Assembly: GCF_900197875.1 (NCBI RefSeq)
Contig: NZ_FZMO01000323.1
Coordinates: 1-41,407 of the forward strand
Direction: 5' to 3'
Length of the DNA: 41,407 nt
DNA from: Frankia canadensis
GTDB lineage: Bacteria; Actinomycetota; Actinomycetes; Frankiales; Frankiaceae
A program made the position numbers and the translations under genes. The notes below the pieces were generated by a model, which was not told the DNA's origin, did not search any database, and saw only the letters and a program-made list of their open reading frames with translations. Shown piece by piece: positions 20,547 through 28,103 of the stretch; positions within the stretch are counted from its first letter, which is position 1; every line of letters begins with the position of its first letter.

Positions 20547-23039
20547 ATGCCAACCACGCCGTTGGACGGTGTTCGCGTCGTCGACCTGAGCTGCGGTATC
20601 GCGGGGGCGTACGCCACGAAACTGCTGGCGGACGGCGGCGCCGAGGTGATCAAGGCCGAGGGGCCGGACGGCGACTGGCTGCGTGGTTGGCGCGCGGACG
20701 GCGCGCCCGTCGCAGAGGGTGACGACGGGGCGCTGTTCCAGTTCCTGGCGACGTCCAAGAGCAGCGTGCTCGTCGACCCCGCCGTCGGCGACGCCGGCCT
20801 GCTCGGGTCCCTGCTCGCCGGGGCCGACATCATCGTCACCGCTCGCAACGGGGTGCCGCGCGGGCTGGAGGCGCTGGACCCGCGCGCGCTGCGCGCCCGG
20901 TATCCGCACGCGATCGTCGTGAGCATCACCCCGTGGGGCCTGGACTCGCCGTGGTCCGAACGGCCGGCCACCGACGCGACGCTCCAGGCGCTGGGCGGTG
21001 CGCTGATGACCCGGGGAAGCTCGACCCGGCCGCCCGTGATCCAGGGCGGCGAGCTGATCCAGTGGACCTCGGGAATGATGGCCGCCACCGGCGCGCTGGC
21101 CTCCCGCTGGCGCTCGCTTGCCACCGGCACCGGCGACCTGGTGGACGTCTCCCAGCTCGAGGCGGCCATCCACACGATGACCATGTACACGGTGACCTGG
21201 GCGTCGATCGCCGGCTCGCCGATGCGGGCCAACCGCATGAGCAACCTGCCTGCGATCCACCGCACCAAGGACGGCTACGTCGGTTTCATGGTCGTCACCG
21301 GCCAGCAGTGGCTCGACTTCTGCGTGCTCGCCGGCCAGTCGGAATGGATGGAGGACGAGTCCCTCATCCGCTTCGACGTGCGCACCCGCCGCTCCGCCGA
21401 ACTCACCGCCGCCATCGACGCCTGGGCCGCCGAGCACACCACCGACGAGATCCTCGAACTCGCCGACGCCTTACGCGTCCCCGCCTCGCCCGTGGGCCGC
21501 GGCGACACGGTCGCCGCCTTCGACCATCTCGTCGAACGGCACGGCTACCTGTCCAACCCGCGCGGCGGCTTCCTGCAGCCCGACGTCTCCTACACCCTGT
21601 CCGGCGGCGCGGCCCGCCGCCCGTTCACCCCCGCGCCCCGTCTCGGCGAGCAGACCGAGCACTACCAGGCCGAACCACCCCGAACCCCGGAGATCATCTC
21701 CACCCCCCGGGCGGCGGCCGCCGGCACCACCACGCCCAGCGCGGGCAGCGCGGGCGGCATGCCGAGTGCGGCACTGCCGTTCGAGGGCCTACGGGTTCTC
21801 GATCTGACCCAGAACTGGGCCGGGCCCGTCGCCGGCCATGTGCTCGCGATGTTCGGCGCCGACGTCATCCACGTCGAATCGGCCCAGCGCCCCGACGCGA
21901 TGCGCTTCAACGCCGTCCGGCCGATGGGCGAGCCCGGCTGGTGGGAGATGGCGCCGCTGTTCATCGGCCCGAACTCCAACAAGCGTGACCTCACCCTCGA
22001 CCTGGGCTCCGAACAGGGCCGCGAGCTGGCGAAACGCCTCATCGCGCACGTCGACGTCGTCATCGAGAACTACTCGCCCCGGGTCATGGAGGGCTGGGGC
22101 ATGGGCTATGACGAGCTGCGGGCGATCAAGGAGGACATCATCGTCGTCCGCGCGCCCGCCTACGGTCTGACCGGCCCCTGGCGCGACCGCGGCGGCTACG
22201 CCCAGACCATGGAGATGACCTCCGGTATGGCCTGGATGACCGGCTGGGCCGATGCCGCCCCCGAGATCCCCAACGGCCCGATGGACCCGACCGCCGGCGG
22301 CCACGCCACCCTCGCGCTGCTGCTCGCCGTCGAGCACCACCGCCGCACCGGCCGCGGCATGCTCGTCGAAAGCCCGATGATCTTCGGGGCGCTGAACGTC
22401 ACCGCCGAGCAGGTCATCGCCCACTCCGCCTACGGCACCCTGCTCTCCCGTGACGGCAACCGCACCCCGTACGCGGCCCCCCAGGGCGCCTACCGCACCG
22501 TCGATCCGCTGCCCGACGGCAGCCACGACCGCTGGCTGATGATCTCCGTCGCGAGCGACGAGCAGTGGCAGGCCCTGCGTCGCGTGCTCGGTGATCCCGA
22601 CTGGGCCCGCGACCCGGCGCTGGACACCCGCGCCGGTCGCCGCGCCGCCCACGACAGCATCGACACCCATCTCGCCGCCTGGGCCGGTGACCAGGACGCC
22701 ACCGACGCCGCCGAACGGCTCGCCGCCGCCGGCGTCCCCGCCGCCCCGATCCTGCGCCAGGACGAGCCACTGGACCTCGAGCCCCTGCGCGCCCGCGGCT
22801 TCTACGAGCCCGCCGAACGACCCGTCACCGGCAAGCACCTGCTCCAGGCCTACCCGGCACGCCTCGCCGACGGCCCCGAGACCCACAACCACACCTCCGC
22901 CCCGACGCTCGGCGAACACAACGTCGAGATCCTTCGCGATCTGGTCGGCCTCACCGACGAGGAGATCAAGGCCCTGGAGGCCGACAACGTCATCGGCACC
23001 GTCCCGGGCATCGGCGGCAGCGGCCGCGGCTTCCGGTAG
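20547..23039 (+). CDS. Double-length CaiB/BaiF (family III) CoA-transferase
   Basis: The protein has 830 residues and consists of two complete family III CoA-transferase units. Unit 1 (about 1-385) starts LDGVRVVDLSCGIAGAYATKLLADGGAEVIKAE and has its catalytic-position Asp200 in LVDVSQLEA. Unit 2 (about 412-815) starts FEGLRVLDLTQNWAGPVAGHVLAMFGADVIHVE, but the equivalent position reads LVESPM, with Glu608 instead of Asp. A Thr/Ala/Gly-rich linker joins them. Family III enzymes move CoA between acids and normally work as interlocked dimers, so the fusion may fold as a built-in heterodimer with one working centre. It probably activates the acid made by the upstream dehydrogenase. Confidence 0.9.
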   Translation: MPTTPLDGVRVVDLSCGIAGAYATKLLADGGAEVIKAEGPDGDWLRGWRADGAPVAEGDDGALFQFLATSKSSVLVDPAVGDAGLLGSLLAGADIIVTARNGVPRGLEALDPRALRARYPHAIVVSITPWGLDSPWSERPATDATLQALGGALMTRGSSTRPPVIQGGELIQWTSGMMAATGALASRWRSLATGTGDLVDVSQLEAAIHTMTMYTVTWASIAGSPMRANRMSNLPAIHRTKDGYVGFMVVTGQQWLDFCVLAGQSEWMEDESLIRFDVRTRRSAELTAAIDAWAAEHTTDEILELADALRVPASPVGRGDTVAAFDHLVERHGYLSNPRGGFLQPDVSYTLSGGAARRPFTPAPRLGEQTEHYQAEPPRTPEIISTPRAAAAGTTTPSAGSAGGMPSAALPFEGLRVLDLTQNWAGPVAGHVLAMFGADVIHVESAQRPDAMRFNAVRPMGEPGWWEMAPLFIGPNSNKRDLTLDLGSEQGRELAKRLIAHVDVVIENYSPRVMEGWGMGYDELRAIKEDIIVVRAPAYGLTGPWRDRGGYAQTMEMTSGMAWMTGWADAAPEIPNGPMDPTAGGHATLALLLAVEHHRRTGRGMLVESPMIFGALNVTAEQVIAHSAYGTLLSRDGNRTPYAAPQGAYRTVDPLPDGSHDRWLMISVASDEQWQALRRVLGDPDWARDPALDTRAGRRAAHDSIDTHLAAWAGDQDATDAAERLAAAGVPAAPILRQDEPLDLEPLRARGFYEPAERPVTGKHLLQAYPARLADGPETHNHTSAPTLGEHNVEILRDLVGLTDEEIKALEADNVIGTVPGIGGSGRGFR

Positions 23040-23138
23040 GCCCCAGCGCTCTGCGCAACCTCAGCGCAGCCCGCAGCCCCCCGCGCGGCCCGCTCGCGTG
23101 GTGATCAGAAGTCCGTCGACGAGAACGAGGTGGATGCC

Positions 23139-23981
23139 ATGGGTAGGGTCGAGGGCAAGGTCGCCTTCATCACCGGTGCCGCGCGAGGGCAGGGTCGCTC
23201 GCACGCGGTGACGCTCGCGAACGAGGGCGCCGACATCATCGCCGTGGACCTGCTCCAGCCCGACGCCTTCCCCTGGATGGCCTACCCGCAGGCGGAGTCG
23301 GCCCAGCTCGACGAGACGGTGGCCCTGGTCGAGAAGACCGGCCGCAGGATCGTGGCCCGGCAGGCCGACGTGCGCGACCGGGACAGCCTGCGTGCCGCCC
23401 TCGACGCCGGGCTCGCCGAGTTCGGCCACGTCGACATCGTCAGCGCCAACGCCGGGATCAGCCCGTTCGGCCCGGAGAGCTGGAAGATCTCCCCGCAGCA
23501 GTGGACGGACGTGCTCGCCGTCAACCTGACCGGAGTGTGGAACACGACCTCGGTGTGCCTGCCGCCGATGATCGAGGCGGGCCGGGGCGGCTCGATCATC
23601 CTGACCAGCTCGGGCGCCGGTACGAAGGGCGTGCCGAACCTCTCGGACTACTGCGCCTCGAAGTTCGGCGTCATCGGCCTGATGAAGAGCCTCGCGAACG
23701 AGGTCGGCCGCCACAACATCCGGGTCAACGCCCTGACCCCGGGCACCGTCGCCACCGACATGGTCCTCAACGAAGGCCTGTACCGACTGTTCCGCCCGGA
23801 CCTGGAGAACCCGACGAAGGAGGACGCGGCCCAGATGTTCGCCACCATGATCAACGTGCTGCCCGAGTCCTGGGCCGAGCCGGTCGACATCTCCCACGCC
23901 CTGCTCTTCCTCGCCTCCGACGAGGCCCGCTTCGTCACCGGCCAGGTCCTGGGCATCGACCTCGGCTCGAACATCCGTTAG
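23139..23981 (+). CDS. Mycofactocin-type SDR oxidoreductase
   Basis: The protein has 280 residues. MGRVEGKVAFITGAARGQG contains the cofactor motif TGAARGQG at 12-19, followed by SHAVTLANEGADIIAVDL, a start highly typical of the mycofactocin-coupled SDR subfamily, in which NAD(H) is held tightly and reoxidised by the peptide redox cofactor mycofactocin. Also visible are SANAGIS, the catalytic Ser in LTSSGAG and the YCASKFG Tyr-Lys motif. It probably oxidises an alcohol. The ATG at 23139 fits the GAGG eight bases upstream better than the GTG at 23130. It lies about 100 bases after the CoA-transferase. No mycofactocin synthesis genes are in the window. Confidence 0.9.
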   Translation: MGRVEGKVAFITGAARGQGRSHAVTLANEGADIIAVDLLQPDAFPWMAYPQAESAQLDETVALVEKTGRRIVARQADVRDRDSLRAALDAGLAEFGHVDIVSANAGISPFGPESWKISPQQWTDVLAVNLTGVWNTTSVCLPPMIEAGRGGSIILTSSGAGTKGVPNLSDYCASKFGVIGLMKSLANEVGRHNIRVNALTPGTVATDMVLNEGLYRLFRPDLENPTKEDAAQMFATMINVLPESWAEPVDISHALLFLASDEARFVTGQVLGIDLGSNIR

Positions 23982-24046
23982 GTTCTCTCGACGCGGGCGG
24001 CCGCGGGCCACCGGCGTCGCGAGAACCTGAACCAGGGGCGTCGACG

Positions 24047-25174
24047 TCAGGGGGCGTCGAACACGGGGCCCTGGCTGGTCTCGTTGGCGGTGAGGATGGT
24101 CCGGCAGAACGAGTTCACTGTCAGGTGGTTGTCCAGCTCGACGGTGCGCCCGTCGGGCAGCGACACGGTGCCGGTGGTCGTCGACAGCAGGTAGCAGTAC
24201 ATCCGGACGCCGTTCGACATCTGCCAGAAGCTGTAGGCGCGGCCGTGCGCGGCGATCTCGACGTCGACGGCGGCGCCGTCCTGCTCCATCCCGAGCCGCC
24301 ACCGCACGGGCAGGTGCTGCGAGGTGCGCGGGTCGTCCCATCGCTCGGTGACCTCGAAGTCGAGGCGGCCGACGCCGGGGGCGATGTTCACCTGCTTGTC
24401 GCCGTACTTGACGAAGCCGAGGCGCATGTCGTCCCGCGGCTGGAAGAAGTTGACCTTGACGTCGTCCTTGATGGTGTAGAGCCACCACATCCAGTGCGGC
24501 GCCGGCAGATTGCGGATCGGGTCGTTCGACTGGCCGGTGATGATGTGCTCGCGCACGCCGTAGCCGTTCGTCAGCTCAAGGTCGTGCTTCGACGTGCGGA
24601 TCGTGCCGTTGACGTCGACGAACACGTCGTAGCCGGCGCGGTCGGCCTCGGCGGCTCCGGCGAAGGGGCCCCAGTTCCACAGGGGCGAGCCCTTCTGGTG
24701 GTAGCGCAGGTCGAAGGTGGCGTCGCCGGCGCTGCCCTCCAGCCGCCACTGCGGCGGCGCGGAGACGAAGCGCAGCCCGTCGAAGTCCCAGGTCACGGCG
24801 TCCTCGGTGGTGGTGACGCCGAACTGGTCACCGCGCAGCCGCTGCCCCTGGGTCCAGCCGACCCGGGAGAAGTCGTTGTCGCTCATCGTGCCGCGCTGCG
24901 ACCTCGGCACCGCGATGAGCTGGATCTCGCGCTCGGCCGACGCGCCCGGGCCCCACAGGCCCCGCCCGTTGCCGAACAGCGCGTAGCCGGCGGACCACAG
25001 CAGCACGTCGTACTCACCGGCCTCGGCGACGACGCCCAGCGCCGTCTCCTCCCACAGGTCGGTCTCACTCGACGGCTTGGCCAGGGACTCGAAGTGGGTG
25101 CCCTCATCCTCGAGGGTCACGTCGGTGTCCGAATGCTGGATCTTGGTGTACTTGGCTGCGAACTCGTCTGTCAC
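24047..25174 (-). CDS. CrtC/AttH-like beta-barrel protein of unknown function
   Basis: The protein has 375 residues from a GTG with GGAGAGGA upstream. It is rich in Trp, Tyr and Asp and in alternating beta-strand patterns (VTWDFDGLRFVSAPPQWRLE, FDLRYHQKGSPLWNWGP, HWMWWLYTIKDDVKVNFFQP, GRAYSFWQMSNGVRMY). This resembles the lipocalin-like pair of domains found in hydroxyneurosporene synthase (CrtC) and related actinobacterial proteins that handle hydrophobic compounds. The assignment is by resemblance only. No signal peptide or membrane span is visible. It is downstream of the TetR gene by 32 bases and convergent with the SDR gene, so it is probably regulated by that TetR and part of the same catabolic block. 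Confidence 0.6.
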   Translation of the reverse strand: MTDEFAAKYTKIQHSDTDVTLEDEGTHFESLAKPSSETDLWEETALGVVAEAGEYDVLLWSAGYALFGNGRGLWGPGASAEREIQLIAVPRSQRGTMSDNDFSRVGWTQGQRLRGDQFGVTTTEDAVTWDFDGLRFVSAPPQWRLEGSAGDATFDLRYHQKGSPLWNWGPFAGAAEADRAGYDVFVDVNGTIRTSKHDLELTNGYGVREHIITGQSNDPIRNLPAPHWMWWLYTIKDDVKVNFFQPRDDMRLGFVKYGDKQVNIAPGVGRLDFEVTERWDDPRTSQHLPVRWRLGMEQDGAAVDVEIAAHGRAYSFWQMSNGVRMYCYLLSTTTGTVSLPDGRTVELDNHLTVNSFCRTILTANETSQGPVFDAP

Positions 25175-25206
25175 CAGGGGTCCTCTCCAGCCCGAGTGGG
25201 CCGTCG

Positions 25207-25875
25207 TCAGGGGATGGCCGGTCCGGCCGGCGGGCCGGACGGTCGCAGGGGCTCGCCGGTGGAGCAGACCGGGAGCAGCACGCTGTCCACGAAGGCGGTG
25301 ATCCGGGCACGATCGGGACGCGTGCCGCGGACCAGGAGCTCGTGCAGAAAGAAGGAGCGGGCCAGGTCGGCGAAGGACTCGACGTCGAGACCGGGCCGGA
25401 CCTCGCCGCGCTCCGCCGCCGCCCGCAGCAGCTCGGCGCAGTAGGCGGCCTCGTGCTGACGGACGAGCTCGCGGGCGAGCCGGCCGGCGTCCCCGTCGAT
25501 CCGCGAGGCGACCACGAGGCCGACCACCAGGTTCACCGAGGTCCAGTGGGACCGCGCCCGCAGGTCGAGGTTGCCGATCAGGTCGCCGCGCAGGGAGCCG
25601 GTACGCACGGGCTCCAGCTGCGCCGCGGTCTCCCGCTCGATCGCCCGGCGGAAGGCCGCCGCCATGAGCTCGTCCTTGTTCGCCCAGCGGCGGTAGGCCG
25701 TCTTCGTGCTGGCGGCGGCCCGCTCGCAGACGGCGCCGACGGTCAGCCGGTCGTAGCCCACTTCCGTCAGCACGACGAGCGCCGCGTCCAGCAGGGCGTC
25801 CTCCCGGTCCTGGCTCATCGGCCGACCGGCGCCCGCCGACCGACGCGCACCGGCTCGGGGGTCCGTCCCGTCCAT
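25207..25875 (-). CDS. TetR-family transcriptional regulator
   Basis: About 222 residues from the ATG at 25875; a TTG at 25899 and an ATG at 25818 are alternatives. The Gly-Arg-Pro before the helix-turn-helix favours the longer start. The DNA-binding domain reads LLDAALVVLTEVGYDRLTVGAVCERAAASTKTAYRRWANKDELMAAAF, the normal TetR pattern. The rest is an all-helical ligand-binding domain. It is followed on the same strand by the CrtC-like gene, and a perfect dyad at 25902 lies in its own leader, so it probably represses itself. Its ligand is likely a metabolite of the 18.5-25 kb block. Confidence 0.9.
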   Translation of the reverse strand: MDGTDPRAGARRSAGAGRPMSQDREDALLDAALVVLTEVGYDRLTVGAVCERAAASTKTAYRRWANKDELMAAAFRRAIERETAAQLEPVRTGSLRGDLIGNLDLRARSHWTSVNLVVGLVVASRIDGDAGRLARELVRQHEAAYCAELLRAAAERGEVRPGLDVESFADLARSFFLHELLVRGTRPDRARITAFVDSVLLPVCSTGEPLRPSGPPAGPAIP

Positions 25876-25901
25876 CCGCCGTCCCGTCCCGTCTGTCAAA
25901 G

Positions 25902-25925
25902 AAAGGAAACAGGGTCGTTTCCTTT
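25902..25925. promoter_or_regulatory. Perfect dyad upstream of the TetR gene
   Basis: AAAGGAAAC-AGGGTC-GTTTCCTTT is an inverted repeat with 9-base arms, 27 bases before the preferred TetR start. It is AT-rich within a GC-rich region and is the natural autoregulatory operator. Confidence 0.7.
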
Positions 25926-26038
25926 TTAAGATAGCACGTGCGGCGACGGCCCCACCGGTGACGGCGGGGCCGTCGCCCCTGCTCAGGCTGGCCGGCGGCG
26001 CTCGCGAGGGCCGCCGGCCCGGCGGCGCCGGCAGCTCC

Positions 26039-26536
26039 TCAGGCGGCCAGCAGCGCGTCGATCTGGCCGAGCGCCTCCGACATGCCCTCGGCGACCCCCA
26101 TGTCGAGCACCTGCTTCATCGCCGCCTCGTCGCCGAACGTGGTCACGATCCGCATCACGGTCGCGGCGCCGCCGGCGGCCTCGTCCGCGTCGAGAGTGAC
26201 CCGCACGATCGTCGTCGGCAGGTCCGGGTTCGGCTTGCCCTCGTCGTCGGCGAAGCCGTCCTCGAACTCCAGCCCGCTCGGCGCGCCCACCGACCGCACC
26301 CGCCACCAGCCGTGGAAGCGCTGGCCGTCCGGCGCGGTCATGTAGTAAGTGACCGTCCCGCCCGGGGTCAGCTCGTACTCGACGACCGTCGCGGGATGGC
26401 TCGGCGGGCCCCACCAGCGCTCCAGCTGGCGCGGATCCGACCAGACCTGCCACACCCGCGGCGGCGCCGCCTCGAACCTGGACGTCACCGTCAGGGTCAG
26501 GGCCGCCAGATCCTTCTGGACGTCGATCACGCTCAT
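26039..26536 (-). CDS. SRPBCC (AHSA1-like) domain protein
   Basis: The protein has 165 residues and is one START-like domain: LTLTVTSRFEAAPPRVWQVWSDPRQLERWWGPPSHPATVVEYEL, then GTVTYYMTAPDG and FHGWWRVRSV, ending with the long C-terminal helix AMKQVLDMGVAEGMSEALGQIDALL. The domain has a deep hydrophobic pocket, but its ligand in such proteins is unknown. GGAGAGG precedes the ATG. It lies 78 bases downstream of an ArsR gene on the same strand; the ArsR + AHSA1 pair is a very common two-gene unit. Confidence 0.9.
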   Translation of the reverse strand: MSVIDVQKDLAALTLTVTSRFEAAPPRVWQVWSDPRQLERWWGPPSHPATVVEYELTPGGTVTYYMTAPDGQRFHGWWRVRSVGAPSGLEFEDGFADDEGKPNPDLPTTIVRVTLDADEAAGGAATVMRIVTTFGDEAAMKQVLDMGVAEGMSEALGQIDALLAA

Positions 26537-26614
26537 GCGCGCGTACCTCTCCTTCTCTCGGTGTTTCCGGCTCTCGGCGTTTCCGGCTGTTCCCCGTCCC
26601 GTCCGCGCGGGACG

Positions 26615-26998
26615 TCATGCCCCGCCGGGGTCCAGGTCCAGGTCAAGGCCAGGTTCGGGTTCGGGTTCGGGTTCGGCGAGGAGGGCCCCGATCCGCTCGA
26701 CCCGGCCCCGCCAGACGTCGGCCAGCTGGTCGAGCAGGCGATGCGCCTCCCGCAGGGCATCCGCGTTGCCGCGCACCCGCTGCTCCCGACCGCTGCGACG
26801 CTTGATCACCAGACCGGCGCGCTCCAGCACGGCCACGTGCTTCTGCACCGCCGCGAAGCTCACCGGGAACCGGCGGGCGAGCTCGGAGACCGAGTACTCC
26901 GCCGTCAGGGTCATCGCCACGATCTCCCGGCGCGTCGCGTCGGACAGCGCCGCGAAGATGCGGTCGGCGCGGTCCCCGGACTCCCGATCTACAACCAT
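26615..26998 (-). CDS. ArsR-family transcriptional regulator
   Basis: The protein has 127 residues. The winged helix reads ADRIFAALSDATRREIVAMTL, then SVSELARRFPVSFAAVQKHVAVLERAGLVIKRRSGREQ, as in ArsR regulators of the type paired with SRPBCC genes. No Cys metal site is seen. The C-terminus is a low-complexity run EPEPEPEPGLDLDLD encoded by GGTTCG-type hexanucleotide repeats, absent from usual relatives. The ATG at 26998 has no ribosome binding site; TAACAT lies eight bases upstream, so the message may be leaderless. A palindrome covers the start codon. Confidence 0.85.
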   Translation of the reverse strand: MVVDRESGDRADRIFAALSDATRREIVAMTLTAEYSVSELARRFPVSFAAVQKHVAVLERAGLVIKRRSGREQRVRGNADALREAHRLLDQLADVWRGRVERIGALLAEPEPEPEPGLDLDLDPGGA

Positions 26999-27012
26999 CG
27001 GGTTGTATGTTA
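26991..27012 (-). promoter_or_regulatory. ArsR promoter with operator over the start codon
   Basis: ACAACC-ATCG-GGTTGT at 26991-27006 is a perfect dyad that includes the ATG. The -10-like TAACAT (minus strand, 27012-27007) directly precedes it. Binding here by ArsR would shut off its own leaderless transcript. Confidence 0.55.
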
Positions 27013-27206
27013 GCCCACCCTCGGACCGATGACCAGGGCCTGCGCAGGACGACCGTGAACCACGCCCCGATCGCGGACCGTGACCTGATCGCCGACCGGG
27101 GCCTGATCGCCGACAATGGCGGGATGCGGATCGACAGCGTGAGCGCGCATGTCCTGGGCGTCGCGCGCACTCCGTCCGCCCGCGGCGCGACCCTCTCCGC
27201 GAGCCG

Positions 27207-28028
27207 GTGATGGCGCCCGGGCCCGAGCTGGTCGACCTGTCCGTGCCGATCATGGATGGGATGCCCGTGTACCCCGGTGATCCCGAGATCACCGTCACGC
27301 CGGCGTTGCGGGTCGCCGCCGATGGTGTGAACGTGGCGCGGCTGCACCTGGGCTCCCAGTCCGGCACCCACGTCGACGCGCCCTGGCATGTCGACGATCG
27401 GCTGCCCCGCCTCGACGAGCTGCCGCTGGAACGTTTCATTGGACCGGCACGGCTCGTCGACGCCCGCGGCCTGCCTCCGCGAACGCCGATCGGGCCCACC
27501 TCGCTGCCGGCGGGGCTACGGCCCGGCGACGTCGTGCTCATCGTGACCGGCTGGTCGACCCGGTGGGGACGACCCTCCTACCTCGACCACCCCTACCTGG
27601 CGGTGGACACCGCGCAGGCGCTCGTCGACGCCGGCGTGCGGACGGTGGGAATCGACGCGGCCAGCGTGGATCGCACCGCTGGCTCAGACGGCTCAGACGG
27701 CACGGACGGCACGGACGGCACGGACGGCACGGACGGCACGGACGGCCTCGCGGCGCACCGGGTGCTGTGCGGCGCCGGCGCGGTGATCGTCGAGAACCTC
27801 ACCAGCCTCGACCGGCTGGTGCTCGCCCACGGTCAGCGCCGGTCGATCGAGGTCTTCCTGTTCCCGCTGCCCCTCGCCGGCGCTGACGGCGCTCCCGTCC
27901 GAGCCGTCGCCCGCCTGGGACCCACGCCATCCGACCCGTCGATCACTGATCAGGGTTCGCGACCGCGGAGCTCACCGCGCATCACTGATCAGAGTCCGCG
28001 TTCCGCGGAACGCACCGCGCATCACTGA
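27207..28028 (+). CDS. Cyclase-family metal-dependent hydrolase (kynurenine-formamidase-like)
   Basis: The protein has about 273 residues from GTG 27207 or ATG 27210. VDLSVPIMDGMPVYPGDPEI opens the cyclase fold, and the metal-binding motif appears as SQSGTHVDAPWHV; in the usual H-x-GTH-x-D-x-P-x-H the first His reads Gln here. Later parts include GDVVLIVTGWSTRW and CGAGAVIVENLTSLD with the catalytic-region Glu. Such enzymes hydrolyse formamides or cyclic esters. An insertion of two SDG and five TDG units interrupts the middle, and the C-terminus runs into 39-40 base repeats that supply the stop codon. The start lacks a good ribosome binding site. Confidence 0.82.
   Translation: MMAPGPELVDLSVPIMDGMPVYPGDPEITVTPALRVAADGVNVARLHLGSQSGTHVDAPWHVDDRLPRLDELPLERFIGPARLVDARGLPPRTPIGPTSLPAGLRPGDVVLIVTGWSTRWGRPSYLDHPYLAVDTAQALVDAGVRTVGIDAASVDRTAGSDGSDGTDGTDGTDGTDGTDGLAAHRVLCGAGAVIVENLTSLDRLVLAHGQRRSIEVFLFPLPLAGADGAPVRAVARLGPTPSDPSITDQGSRPRSSPRITDQSPRSAERTAHH
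27681..27743. repeat. Seven 9-base tandem repeats in the cyclase gene
   Basis: Two GGCTCAGAC and five GGCACGGAC units encode (SDG)2(TDG)5 in frame. The identical units imply recent expansion. Confidence 0.9.
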
Positions 28029-28060
28029 TCAGGGTGCGCGTTCCGCGGAACGCACCGCGC
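27941..28060. repeat. Three tandem 39-40 base repeats across the cyclase stop codon
   Basis: Each unit starts ATCACTGATCAG (27941, 27980, 28020) and continues with a CGCGGA-containing half and CACCGCGC. The TGA of the third unit is the cyclase stop because the 39- and 40-base lengths shift its frame. GTTCCGCGGAAC palindromes occur in units 2 and 3. They could also act as a structured transcript end. Confidence 0.85.
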
Positions 28061-28103
28061 CTCCGAAGTGGGCGCCCCGAGCCTGGCCGGCGCGGCGGCG
28101 GGA

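Noticed and set aside
19046-21268. 740-codon minus-strand frame opposite the dehydrogenase and CoA-transferase
   Set aside because: Antisense shadow; composition is Gly/Ala/Arg/Asp-rich with no motif, while both plus-strand genes show full catalytic signatures.
27124-27210. Short frame MRIDSVSAHVLGV as the start of an enolase-superfamily gene
   Set aside because: Only 28 codons, no further homology; it overlaps the cyclase start and looks accidental or too decayed to call.
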